Below are positions 25,020 to 32,791 of a stretch of DNA of 64,000 nucleotides, piece by piece. The stretch is from positions 1 through 64,000 of the forward strand of contig DONT01000005.1 of assembly GCA_003513765.1 (NCBI GenBank). Direction: 5' to 3'. The first letter of the stretch is position 1, and every line of letters begins with the position of its first letter. The notes beneath the pieces were generated by a model that was not told where the DNA came from, ran no database searches, and worked only from the letters and a program-made list of their open reading frames with translations. Made by a program: the position numbers and the translations under genes. This stretch comes from Jeotgalicoccus sp. GTDB taxonomy: Bacteria > Bacillota > Bacilli > Staphylococcales > Salinicoccaceae.

Positions 25020-27152
25020 ATGAAATGTCAAAATTGCGGATTAAACGAAGCGAATGTAAACCTTGCAATGAATTTTAACAATCAAAAAATGCAGGTTCAT
25101 TTATGTGACAGCTGTTTCCAGGATATCCAGGGTCAAATGATGAATTCAAATGACTTCTTTAAAGGATCATCTTTCCAAAATAATAATATGAACAATAAAT
25201 ATTTCAATGGACAAGGAAACAAAGGAACGAGTACACAAACTAAAGAACGTGAAAATAAACGCGACGGTCTCTTAGACCAGCTCGGCAATAACATCTCGGA
25301 CGAGGCAAGAGCGGGTAATATCGATCCGGTTATCGGACGGGACAAAGAAGTAAAACGCGTCATTGAAACATTAAACAGACGCAATAAGAACAATCCGGTA
25401 TTAATCGGTGAGCCGGGTGTCGGTAAAACAGCAATTGCTGAAGGGCTGGCACTGAAAATCGTAGAAGGCAATGTGCCAACGAAACTGATGGATAAAGAAA
25501 TTTACGTTCTGGACGTCGCATCACTCGTTGCGAACACTTCAATGCGCGGTCAGTTTGAAGAGCGTATGAAACAGCTCATTGCAGAACTGAAAGAGCGTCA
25601 GGATGTCATTCTTTTTATCGATGAGATTCACCAGATTGTCGGCGCAGGTTCTGCTGAAAGCTCACAAATGGATGCGGGTAACATTCTTAAACCGGCATTA
25701 GCACGCGGTGAACTGCAGATTATCGGTGCAACAACACTGAAAGAGTATCGTCAAATCGAGAAAGACGCAGCCCTTGAACGCCGTCTGCAGCCGATTATCG
25801 TTAAAGAGCCGACGCTCGAGGAATCGGTTTTAATCCTTAAAGGTATTAAAGACCGCTATGAAAAATTCCACGAAGTCAGCTATTCCGACGAAGTCGTTGA
25901 GGCGTTTGTGAATTTATCGCACAGATATATTCAGGACCGTTTCTTACCGGATAAAGCAATCGATTTAATGGATGAAGTCGGTGCACGATTAAATCTTGCG
26001 AATGCGGAGAATGATACTGAATCCATTAAACAGAAGCTTGAAAAAATTGCTGAAGAAAAAGATGCAGCAGCAGAGCAGGAAGATTACGAAACGGCAGCAC
26101 GCCTGAAATATCAGGAACTGCAGCTTGAAAAACAGCTGGAGGCTGCAGCAGACGACAAACAGGTCATGGATGTAGATATCGCTGATATTCAGCTGATTGT
26201 CGAAGAGAAAACAGGTATTCCTGTAACGAAACTCCAGTCTGAAGAACAGGCACAGATGAGAGATCTCGGTACGAACCTGAGCAGTAAAGTGATCGGCCAG
26301 CAGGAAGCAGTCGAAAAGATCGCGAAGGCAGTCAGAAGAAGCCGCGCCGGTCTTAAATCTAAATACCGTCCAATTGGTTCATTCCTGTTCGTCGGTCCGA
26401 CTGGTGTCGGTAAAACTGAATTAACGAAAGCACTTGCTGAAGAGTTATTCGGTTCAAGAAATTCAATGATCAGACTCGATATGAGTGAGTACATGGAGAA
26501 ACATTCAATCTCTAAAATTATCGGGTCGCCTCCGGGTTATGTTGGCCACGAAGAGGCTGGACAGCTGACAGAGAAAGTACGTCACAACCCTTATTCAATT
26601 ATTCTTTTAGATGAAATTGAAAAAGCGCACCCTGACGTGCAGAACATGTTCCTGCAAATTATGGAAGACGGTCAGTTAACGGATTCCCACGGCAGAACAG
26701 TCAGCTTTAAAGAAACAGTTGTCATTATGACAAGTAACGCCGGTACAGGAGATAATAACGCGAGCGTCGGCTTTAACGCAGACCAGCACGAATCAGTTAG
26801 CACGCTTGAAAACTTAAGCGATTATTTCAAACCGGAATTCTTAAACAGATTTGATGCTATTATTAACTTCAACGAGCTGTCAGAAGAAAACTTAATGGAA
26901 ATCGTCGATCTGATGCTGACTGAATTACAGGACGCACTGGAAGAAAACGAAATTAAGATATCAATTACAGATGACGCTAAGAAAAAACTCGTCAGCCTGG
27001 GCTACGACAAACGCTTCGGTGCAAGACCGCTGCGCAGAGTCATTCAAGACAAAATTGAAGATCAGCTGACAGATTTAATCTTAGAAGAAGAAAACCTTAA
27101 AGATGTTAAAGCGCACATTAAAGACGGAGAAATTGCCGTTGTAAAAGCTTAA
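25020..27152 (+). CDS. clpE: ATP-dependent Clp protease ATPase ClpE
   Basis: A 710-residue HSP100 unfoldase. Order: N-terminal zinc finger (Cys3, Cys6, Cys29, Cys32), a Gln/Asn-rich linker to about 80, first AAA+ domain (Walker A GEPGVGKT 130-137; LFIDEIH), a UVR motif in the middle (about 350-385), second AAA+ domain (GPTGVGKT about 459-466; ILLDEIEKAHPD) and the C-terminal D2-small domain. The zinc finger and UVR motif identify ClpE rather than ClpC or ClpL. It should feed unfolded proteins to ClpP under heat and be held down by CtsR through the three upstream boxes. RBS AGGAGG. Confidence 0.92.
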   Translation: MKCQNCGLNEANVNLAMNFNNQKMQVHLCDSCFQDIQGQMMNSNDFFKGSSFQNNNMNNKYFNGQGNKGTSTQTKERENKRDGLLDQLGNNISDEARAGNIDPVIGRDKEVKRVIETLNRRNKNNPVLIGEPGVGKTAIAEGLALKIVEGNVPTKLMDKEIYVLDVASLVANTSMRGQFEERMKQLIAELKERQDVILFIDEIHQIVGAGSAESSQMDAGNILKPALARGELQIIGATTLKEYRQIEKDAALERRLQPIIVKEPTLEESVLILKGIKDRYEKFHEVSYSDEVVEAFVNLSHRYIQDRFLPDKAIDLMDEVGARLNLANAENDTESIKQKLEKIAEEKDAAAEQEDYETAARLKYQELQLEKQLEAAADDKQVMDVDIADIQLIVEEKTGIPVTKLQSEEQAQMRDLGTNLSSKVIGQQEAVEKIAKAVRRSRAGLKSKYRPIGSFLFVGPTGVGKTELTKALAEELFGSRNSMIRLDMSEYMEKHSISKIIGSPPGYVGHEEAGQLTEKVRHNPYSIILLDEIEKAHPDVQNMFLQIMEDGQLTDSHGRTVSFKETVVIMTSNAGTGDNNASVGFNADQHESVSTLENLSDYFKPEFLNRFDAIINFNELSEENLMEIVDLMLTELQDALEENEIKISITDDAKKKLVSLGYDKRFGARPLRRVIQDKIEDQLTDLILEEENLKDVKAHIKDGEIAVVKA

Positions 27153-27161
27153 TATATTCTT

Positions 27162-27198
27162 AAAACCTTAAATCCAATGTTGGATTTAAGGTTTTTTA
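27162..27198 (+). terminator. Terminator of clpE
   Basis: AAAACCTTAAATCCA pairs with TGGATTTAAGGTTTT around ATGT, followed by TT. Confidence 0.9.
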
Positions 27199-27268
27199 TT
27201 TTCTCAGATTAATACATACAGCTGCAGGGTAGTTTATATGTAAATATACATGCGAAAGAGGAATGTCT

Positions 27269-27730
27269 ATGGGTCAAAAAAACATTGGTTCGCATCGTAG
27301 TAAAAACATATGGTCGGGTATCCTTTTCGGTATTGGTTTAATGGCGCTTGTCGATGAAATTATTTTCCATCAGCTGCTTCAATGGCATCATTTTTATGAC
27401 CGTGCAACGACGTTTATCGGTATTTTATCTGATGGACTGCTCAATGCATTTGCTTTGTTCGCCCTCGTAATTGGATTATTTATGTTTGCAGATTTACAGC
27501 GTAAACATGGGGTCCATAAACTTAAATGGACAGGTGGAATATTTACCGGTTTAGGAGGATTTCAGCTGTTTGACGGTATTATTAACCACAAACTGCTGCA
27601 GATTCACCAGGTTCGTTATGGTGTTAATATACTGCCCTATGATCTGGCATGGAATATTTCAGGAGCCGTTCTTTTAATTGTCGGCATCGTGCTGCTTTTT
27701 AAGTCTAAACAGGAAAGAGCAGGTTCTTAA
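27269..27730 (+). CDS. DUF2243 membrane protein
   Basis: A 153-residue protein with four membrane segments and conserved histidines in VDEIIFHQLLQWHHFYD and in FDGIINHKLLQIHQVRYG, the DUF2243 signature. The start at 27269 is used because AAAGAGG lies too close to the ATG at 27263. It ends 2 bp before the CtaG gene. The pair occurs together in many Firmicutes and actinobacteria; the histidines suggest heme or copper handling, which is inference. Confidence 0.82.
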   Translation: MGQKNIGSHRSKNIWSGILFGIGLMALVDEIIFHQLLQWHHFYDRATTFIGILSDGLLNAFALFALVIGLFMFADLQRKHGVHKLKWTGGIFTGLGGFQLFDGIINHKLLQIHQVRYGVNILPYDLAWNISGAVLLIVGIVLLFKSKQERAGS

Positions 27731-27732
27731 GC

Positions 27733-28512
27733 ATGCATCATACGAATATGACACATTTTTTAATACTGGAAGTTATTGCAGGTTTAATCGCAATTGCTGC
27801 ATTAATACTTTATCCGGCGGCAATGTATTATTCGAAAAAGAGAAATCGCAGCTGGCATTGGGGACGATATTTTCTGTTTGCAGCCGGTGTAATCATTGCA
27901 GCTTCTGCGCTGACAGGACCAATGGCGCGTCTGTCACATACAGACTTTACTGTCCATATGCTCGGTCATCTGCTGCTTGGAATGTTCGGACCGCTCTTTA
28001 TACTTCACGGTAAACCGATGACTCTTATAATGCGGACGCTGAATGTTTCCTATGCAAGAAAACTGAGCAAAATACTGAATATGAAATATGTAAAATTTAT
28101 CAGCAATCCTCTGATCGCTTCTATACTTAATATCGGCGGACTATTCCTCATTTATAAAACCGGGTTGTTTGAATTTATGCATACATCCGTCCTGTGGTTT
28201 GCTCTGGTACATCTGCATGTTTTCCTTGCGGGATACCTTTTTACAATGTCGATTATATATATCGATATCGTTACGCACCGTTACAGCTTTTTATATCGGG
28301 CCGCAGTGCTTGTCGCTGCCCTTGGATTTCATAAAATATTATCGAAACTGATATTCGCTTCACCACCGGAAGGAGTTGCCCGCCCTGATGGCGAAACGGG
28401 TGCGATGCTGATGTATTACGGCGGAGATATTGCGGACATCGCACTGATTATTATACTCTGCCTCGAATGGTATAAAGCTGCCGGAAGAGTTTACATCCAG
28501 AAATTGACTTAA
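27733..28512 (+). CDS. CtaG-like cytochrome c oxidase assembly factor
   Basis: A 259-residue membrane protein of the caa3-CtaG family, with about seven segments. Conserved His residues lie in HTDFTVHMLGHLLLGMFGPL and in HLHVFLAGYLFT, and a late PPEGVARPDG loop is present. Members help copper delivery to the oxidase in B. subtilis. No oxidase genes are near, so its target is not shown. The start 2 bp after the DUF2243 stop implies coupling. Confidence 0.82.
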   Translation: MHHTNMTHFLILEVIAGLIAIAALILYPAAMYYSKKRNRSWHWGRYFLFAAGVIIAASALTGPMARLSHTDFTVHMLGHLLLGMFGPLFILHGKPMTLIMRTLNVSYARKLSKILNMKYVKFISNPLIASILNIGGLFLIYKTGLFEFMHTSVLWFALVHLHVFLAGYLFTMSIIYIDIVTHRYSFLYRAAVLVAALGFHKILSKLIFASPPEGVARPDGETGAMLMYYGGDIADIALIIILCLEWYKAAGRVYIQKLT

Positions 28513-28518
28513 CAGATA

Positions 28519-28555
28519 AAGAGCTCTGATCCGAATTGGGATCAGAGCTTTATTT
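28519..28555. terminator. Bidirectional terminator
   Basis: AAGAGCTCTGATCC pairs with GGGATCAGAGCTT, with T-rich tail on the plus strand and a shorter one on the minus strand. The minus-strand YbaK gene ends within it. Confidence 0.8.
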
Positions 28556-29039
28556 ATTCTGTTATATCAGCAAATTCACCGCTGGTAACTTCGATTAAAT
28601 CACCAGGCGGCAGCTCCATCTGCATGCCGCGTTTGCCTGCGGATACAATAATAGTTTCCATCGCTTCAGCTTCAGCTGCAATATAAGTGGGAAAGAGTTT
28701 CTTCATGCCGACAGGTGAACAGCCGCCGCGGATATAGCCGGTCGTCTTTTCCAAATCCTTCATATGAAGCATATCGACTTTCTTGTTGCCGCTCGCTTTG
28801 GCAAATTTCTTTAAGTCGAGTTCTTTGGAAGCTGGAATACAGGCAGCGATAACACCTGTATTATTCCCTGCTGCAACAAGTGTTTTATAAATTTTCTCAA
28901 ATGGTATACTGACTTTCTCCGCTGCTGTTTTGGCATCCGTATGCTCTTCGTTCCATGCGTATTCATGCACGTCGTATTTTATCTTATGATTCTCAAGTAC
29001 ACGCATGGCGTTTGTCTTCTGGGTTTTCTTTTTCTTCAT
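28554..29039 (-). CDS. YbaK/EbsC Cys-tRNA(Pro) deacylase
   Basis: A 161-residue trans-editing protein that hydrolyses Cys (or Ala) mischarged on tRNA-Pro. KIYKTLVAAGNNTGVIAACIPASKELDLKKFA (Lys motif), GYIRGGCSPVG and the C-terminal AGKRGMQMELPPGDL are family signatures. The start at 29039 follows GGAGTGC; the 13 extra residues upstream have no ribosome site. It is single. Confidence 0.9.
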   Translation of the reverse strand: MKKKKTQKTNAMRVLENHKIKYDVHEYAWNEEHTDAKTAAEKVSIPFEKIYKTLVAAGNNTGVIAACIPASKELDLKKFAKASGNKKVDMLHMKDLEKTTGYIRGGCSPVGMKKLFPTYIAAEAEAMETIIVSAGKRGMQMELPPGDLIEVTSGEFADITE

Positions 29040-29139
29040 ATATCTGCACTCCTGATTTGTAAATAAACTTAGTTTCAAAAAGTAAGTGTAGGGTATGTAA
29101 TATAGTAGTTAAAATCATAACATAAATGGAGGATTTTTA

Positions 29140-29778
29140 ATGAAAATAGGAATCGTAGGCGCAACGGGTAAAGCCGGCAGTTTAATATTAGATGAAGCAG
29201 TCAAAAGAGGACATGAAGTCAGAGCGATTGTCAGAGATGCTGCGAGATTAAATAACGATAATGTAAATGTAATAGAGAAAGATGTACATGATACGACGAC
29301 TGAAGATTTCCGCGGACTGGAAGTGGTGATTAATGCATTCGGTGCGCCGCTCGGTGAGAAAGATGCACACGTTGAAGCGGGACGCGCATTAATCAATGCA
29401 CTGGCCGGAACCGGCACACGTCTGATTGTTGTCGGCGGAGCAGGAAGTTTATATGTGGATGACAGCAGAACGATGAAAGTCATCGATACTCCTAACTTCC
29501 CGGATATGTTTAAACCGACAGCAGGCGGACAGAGTCAAAATCTGGAAGAACTTGAACAGACGACAAATGTGAAATGGACATTTATCAGCCCGTCAGCAGA
29601 ATTCGACGCGGAAGGAAAACGCACAGGCACATATGAAAAAGGTGAAGATGTGCTGCTCGTGAATAAAGCAGGAGAAAGCTATATCAGCTATGCTGACTTT
29701 GCGATCGCAGTTATCGATGAGGCTGAAAATGCGAAACATATTAATGCACGCTTTACGGTAGTAGCGGATAAAGAGTAA
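29140..29778 (+). CDS. NAD(P)-dependent atypical SDR (NmrA/YwnB-like)
   Basis: A 212-residue Rossmann protein: MKIGIVGATGKAGSLILDEAVKRGHEV opens with GxxGxxG, followed by VINAFGAP and LIVVGGAGSLYVDD, a standard set for NAD(P)H-binding SDR_a5 proteins of Firmicutes. Often found with MarR or HxlR regulators of redox stress; here it is alone. No catalytic Tyr-x-x-x-Lys is seen, so a reductase activity is only possible. RBS TGGAGG. Confidence 0.8.
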   Translation: MKIGIVGATGKAGSLILDEAVKRGHEVRAIVRDAARLNNDNVNVIEKDVHDTTTEDFRGLEVVINAFGAPLGEKDAHVEAGRALINALAGTGTRLIVVGGAGSLYVDDSRTMKVIDTPNFPDMFKPTAGGQSQNLEELEQTTNVKWTFISPSAEFDAEGKRTGTYEKGEDVLLVNKAGESYISYADFAIAVIDEAENAKHINARFTVVADKE

Positions 29779-29804
29779 AAAACGAACAGATAAAATTTAG
29801 AGAA

Positions 29805-29834
29805 GAGATGCCATTATTTTGGCATCTTTCTTTG
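29805..29834 (+). terminator. Terminator of the SDR gene
   Basis: AGATGCCA pairs with TGGCATCT around a short TTATTT loop, followed by TTCTTTG. Confidence 0.8.
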
Positions 29835-29894
29835 CCTTTTCAGGTGATTTATTTAGTATAATTTAAGATAAAGAAAGTTTATGAGGAGCTTAAT

Positions 29895-30320
29895 ATGTTT
29901 TTAAAATCAGAAGAAGACGACAGACGTCCGGACAGAAAGAAATACCACTTCGATCCGATGAAAGTGCTGATAGGTATGGCCGCAGGATTTATTACTCCGG
30001 AAATAGCGCGGTTTTTATCAGAAAACGTACTTGAAAATAATACACTGGAAAACATCGCTGGAGTATCGAGTATCGGGCTCGCGATTATCTTCGGGATTAT
30101 TATGCTGTTCGTGACTTTCAGAGTAGAGATGATTTATGACGGTGAGGTATCGGGTGCCGATGGTGATGGTGCTGACGGTGGCGGTAAAATCCGAGGCGGT
30201 CAGAACGAGGTAACCGATATGCTAAGCGAATACCAGGCAGCGAAAGAAGCAGGCGATACGGTGCGAATGAAAGAAATCAAGGTGTGGCTGAAAGAACGCG
30301 GCGTTATTATAAAGAAATAG
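29895..30320 (+). CDS. Unknown protein with two membrane segments
   Basis: 141 residues: a charged start rich in Asp and Arg, a hydrophobic stretch around VLIGMAAGFITPEIARFL, a membrane segment (about 58-76), a Gly/Asp-rich stretch and an amphipathic C-terminal helix that ends KERGVIIKK. I do not recognise the family. RBS GAGGAG. A terminator follows, so it is a single gene. Confidence 0.65.
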   Translation: MFLKSEEDDRRPDRKKYHFDPMKVLIGMAAGFITPEIARFLSENVLENNTLENIAGVSSIGLAIIFGIIMLFVTFRVEMIYDGEVSGADGDGADGGGKIRGGQNEVTDMLSEYQAAKEAGDTVRMKEIKVWLKERGVIIKK

Positions 30321-30335
30321 AATAGAAGAAGCAGA

Positions 30336-30369
30336 AAGTAAAATCCGGAAAGCCGGGTTTTACTTTTTG
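30336..30369 (+). terminator. Terminator of the unknown gene
   Basis: AAGTAAAATCCGG pairs with CCGGGTTTTACTT around AAAG, followed by TTTG. Confidence 0.85.
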
Positions 30370-30445
30370 TTTTTACAGTGGTTTGTGTTGCCGTTGTATG
30401 AGGGGAGTTCATCGGATTGTAATAACAGCTGCTCCAGCGAGTTTA

Positions 30446-30524
30446 GAAGTGGTATGAACGGAGCTCATATGAATCCCAGCGGTTTGGAAGTGATATGAAC
30501 AGAGCTCATATGAATCCAACCGCA
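30446..30524 (+). repeat. 41-bp tandem array G (2 units and traces)
   Basis: GAAGTG begins at 30446 and 30487, 41 bp apart. Unit layout: arm GATATGA or GGTATGA, loop ACAGAGC or ACGGAGC, arm TCATATG, core AATCCCAGCGGTTTGGAAGT. A degenerate copy (GTATGAGGGGAGTTCAT) lies just before, out of the 41-bp phase. The 321-bp gap here otherwise holds only the DeoR promoter region. Confidence 0.8.
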
Positions 30525-30641
30525 CAACCTGCAATTAATGTGTTAAAAATTCACAGAATCACAAATATAATGTAAATTAATCACATTAATTGCGTTACAA
30601 TATAAATAGTAAATAATAAAATTAATGCCAAGGTGATACAT

Positions 30642-31391
30642 ATGAAGAGAAAAAGACAGGAATATATTGTAAACCGTGTAGCTGGAGACAGCACTGTAAC
30701 AATCGAGATGCTTGCTGAGGAACTTAACGTTTCAGAGATGACAGTTCGTCGTGATTTGAAGGAGCTTGAATCGGATGAACAGATTATCAGAACGTCTAAT
30801 TCAATTCTTTTAAAAGATTCCTTCCTAAATGAAGTGCCTTTTGTTAAAAAACAGATGGTTAATATAGAAGAAAAACGGCTGATTGCCAAAAAAGCGATGC
30901 AGTTTATCAAGCCTAATCAAACGATTCTGCTAGATGCCGGCACGACGACTCTTGAAATCTGCAAGCTGTTAAAGAACGAAGATTATACAGTGCGTATTAT
31001 TACTAATGATATTAAAGCAGCGGCTGAGTTAATAGACAGTCATCATGAAGTGATTATTCTCGGCGGTACTGTGCAGCAGAACATCGGATCGATGTACGGT
31101 ACTCAGACAATAGATGTACTGAATAATATTAAAGTGAATGTATCTTTCGTCGGAACACAGGCGATGACTGTTGATGAAGGGATTTTTGCACCAACTATTG
31201 AGAAGGCTAAAGTGAAGAATTTAATGATGGAATGCGGACAAGCGGCGTATCTTGTCGTGGATTCCAGCAAGATGAATCACACTTCATTTGCCAAGATTAG
31301 TGATTTCAGCGATTTTACGGCAATCATCACAGATAATCTGCTCGGTAAGAGTGAGCTTGAGAAACTGTCATCCTATACGACAGTAATATAA
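30642..31391 (+). CDS. DeoR-family regulator (orphan)
   Basis: A 249-residue sugar-phosphate-responsive regulator. N-terminal HTH with VTIEMLAEELNVSEMTVRRDLKELE (the family signature) and C-terminal DeoRC sensor with LLDAGTTTLEICKLL, IITNDIKAAAEL and the closing SSKMNHTSFAKI. The GTG at 30633 belongs to the ribosome site AAGGTGA, so the ATG at 30642 is used. No sugar kinase or PTS gene is next to it, so its target is elsewhere or lost. Confidence 0.88.
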   Translation: MKRKRQEYIVNRVAGDSTVTIEMLAEELNVSEMTVRRDLKELESDEQIIRTSNSILLKDSFLNEVPFVKKQMVNIEEKRLIAKKAMQFIKPNQTILLDAGTTTLEICKLLKNEDYTVRIITNDIKAAAELIDSHHEVIILGGTVQQNIGSMYGTQTIDVLNNIKVNVSFVGTQAMTVDEGIFAPTIEKAKVKNLMMECGQAAYLVVDSSKMNHTSFAKISDFSDFTAIITDNLLGKSELEKLSSYTTVI

Positions 31392-31477
31392 GGCCGGTTT
31401 GACTGCGTTAAGCCTTCACATAATAACATTACAGTTATATTACAAAAGTTTGATAACTTTGAATTTAAAATATACGA

Positions 31478-31527
31478 TAAAACACCCGTAACCTTTATGT
31501 ATCAAGGGTTGCGGGTGTTTTACTTAA
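31478..31527 (+). terminator. Terminator of the DeoR gene
   Basis: AAAACACCCGTAACC pairs with GGTTGCGGGTGTTTT (one mismatch). A perfect WalR-like repeat (ATTACA-N5-ATTACA, 31428-31444) sits between the DeoR stop and this hairpin; its role there is unclear. Confidence 0.8.
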
Positions 31528-31588
31528 AATTTACAATTCTGAAGACGCTTACTTTATATAACTCTAATCTCATAAATTTTTCTATTAG

Positions 31589-31637
31589 GTTACAAGTCAG
31601 TTACAAATGCCAAATCGCTTGTATCATATGCTATAGT
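31589..31637 (+). promoter_or_regulatory. WalR box and promoter of the LysM-CHAP gene
   Basis: GTTACA-AGTCA-GTTACA (31589-31605) is a perfect hexamer repeat of the WalR type read on the minus strand. TATAGT (31632-31637) is the likely -10 and no good -35 is present, as expected of an activator-dependent promoter. WalKR controls CHAP and LysM wall hydrolases in S. aureus. Confidence 0.75.
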
Positions 31638-31704
31638 AAGACTCGTGGAAATGACTCGGGACAGAGTTCAATAATTATATTCCCAAACTATGGAGGATTT
31701 AAAC

Positions 31705-32670
31705 ATGAAAAAAACAATTATCTCTGCAGCATCGCTTACAGCTTTATCAGCAGTAGCTGCAGCTAATATATCAGCATCAGAAATTACAGTAGAATCAGGT
31801 GACACGCTTTGGAGTATTTCGGCAGGCGCATCACAATCAGTGAACGAAATTAAGTCATTAAACAACTTAACTTCAGATCTTATTTTCCCTGGCGACGTTC
31901 TTAAAATTGACGCTGAAGCACCAAGTGCAGCACCTGCTGAAGCAGTAGAAGCTGAAGAAGGCGCAACTACATACACTATTGAAGCAGGCGACACTTTATT
32001 CGCTATTGCTAACCAATTTGATGTAACAATTGACGAAATTAAAGCTTGGAACAACTTATCTTCAGATCTTATCATCGCTGGTAAAACTATTGTAGTTGCT
32101 GAATCAGCAGCACCTGCAGCAGTATCGGTAGAAGAAGCAGCACCGGCAGTAGAAACTGCAGCTCCAGCTGTTGAAGAAGTAGAAGTTCAGGAAGTTGAAG
32201 AGGCAGCAGCTCCAGCACCTGCAGTACAAGAAGTACAGGCAGCAGAAGTTGCTCCAGCAGTACAAGAAGTTGCACAGCCACAGGCGGCAACTCCAGCGGC
32301 AACACCGGTAACAAGTGCAAGTAACGGCGCTAACTACTACGACTGGGGAACATGTGCATGGTATGTATTTGAACAACGCTCTCAGCGCGGTTTAGGCGTA
32401 GGCAACACTTGGGGCAACGCTACAAACTGGGCAGCTGGTGCTCAATCAGCAGGCTACTCAGTAAGTAATTCACCTTCAGTAGGTGCAATTATGCAAGCGC
32501 CAGCTTATACTAATGGTGCTTATGGTCTTGGTCACGTTGCGATTGTCGAAAGCGTAAATGCTGACGGTTCAGTTACTGTTTCTGAAATGCAATTTGGCGG
32601 CGGACTTGGACAGGTGAGCTCAAGAACAATCAGTGCTGCACAAGCGTCTAGCCACAACTTCATCAACTAA
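31705..32670 (+). CDS. Secreted LysM-LysM-CHAP peptidoglycan hydrolase
   Basis: A 321-residue wall amidase/endopeptidase of the SsaA/Sle1 type. Signal peptide about 1-25, LysM repeats at about 27-70 (SGDTLWSISAGA) and 88-130 (AGDTLFAIANQF), a long Ala/Pro/Val/Glu-rich spacer (about 135-205), and a C-terminal CHAP domain with catalytic Cys217 (GTCAWYVF) and His277 (GLGHVAIVE). The start at 31705 follows TGGAGG. It is expected to cut peptidoglycan cross-links during growth or division and to be driven by WalR through the box upstream. Confidence 0.93.
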   Translation: MKKTIISAASLTALSAVAAANISASEITVESGDTLWSISAGASQSVNEIKSLNNLTSDLIFPGDVLKIDAEAPSAAPAEAVEAEEGATTYTIEAGDTLFAIANQFDVTIDEIKAWNNLSSDLIIAGKTIVVAESAAPAAVSVEEAAPAVETAAPAVEEVEVQEVEEAAAPAPAVQEVQAAEVAPAVQEVAQPQAATPAATPVTSASNGANYYDWGTCAWYVFEQRSQRGLGVGNTWGNATNWAAGAQSAGYSVSNSPSVGAIMQAPAYTNGAYGLGHVAIVESVNADGSVTVSEMQFGGGLGQVSSRTISAAQASSHNFIN

Positions 32671-32684
32671 TAAATAAATAGAAC

Positions 32685-32729
32685 AGCGGATCCGGAATCT
32701 AAGAGTGATTCCGGATCCGCTATTTTTTT
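32685..32729 (+). terminator. Terminator of the LysM-CHAP gene
   Basis: AGCGGATCCGGAATC pairs with GATTCCGGATCCGCT around a 9-base loop, followed by ATTTTTTT. Confidence 0.92.
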
Positions 32730-32738
32730 GCAGTAAAA

Positions 32739-32774
32739 CAGGAGAATAAACTTTATAAATTTCATTCTCCTGCC
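32739..32774 (-). terminator. Terminator of the cstA-like gene
   Basis: Read on the minus strand, CAGGAGAAT pairs with ATTCTCCTG, with further A/T pairing inside, followed by TTTTACTG. Confidence 0.65.
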
Positions 32775-32791
32775 ATTTTTCAATTACTGTG

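Noticed and set aside
32104..32376. Minus-strand Cys/Leu-rich frames opposite the LysM-CHAP linker
   Set aside because: They arise from the Ala/Pro/Val repeat coding on the other strand and have no gene signals.
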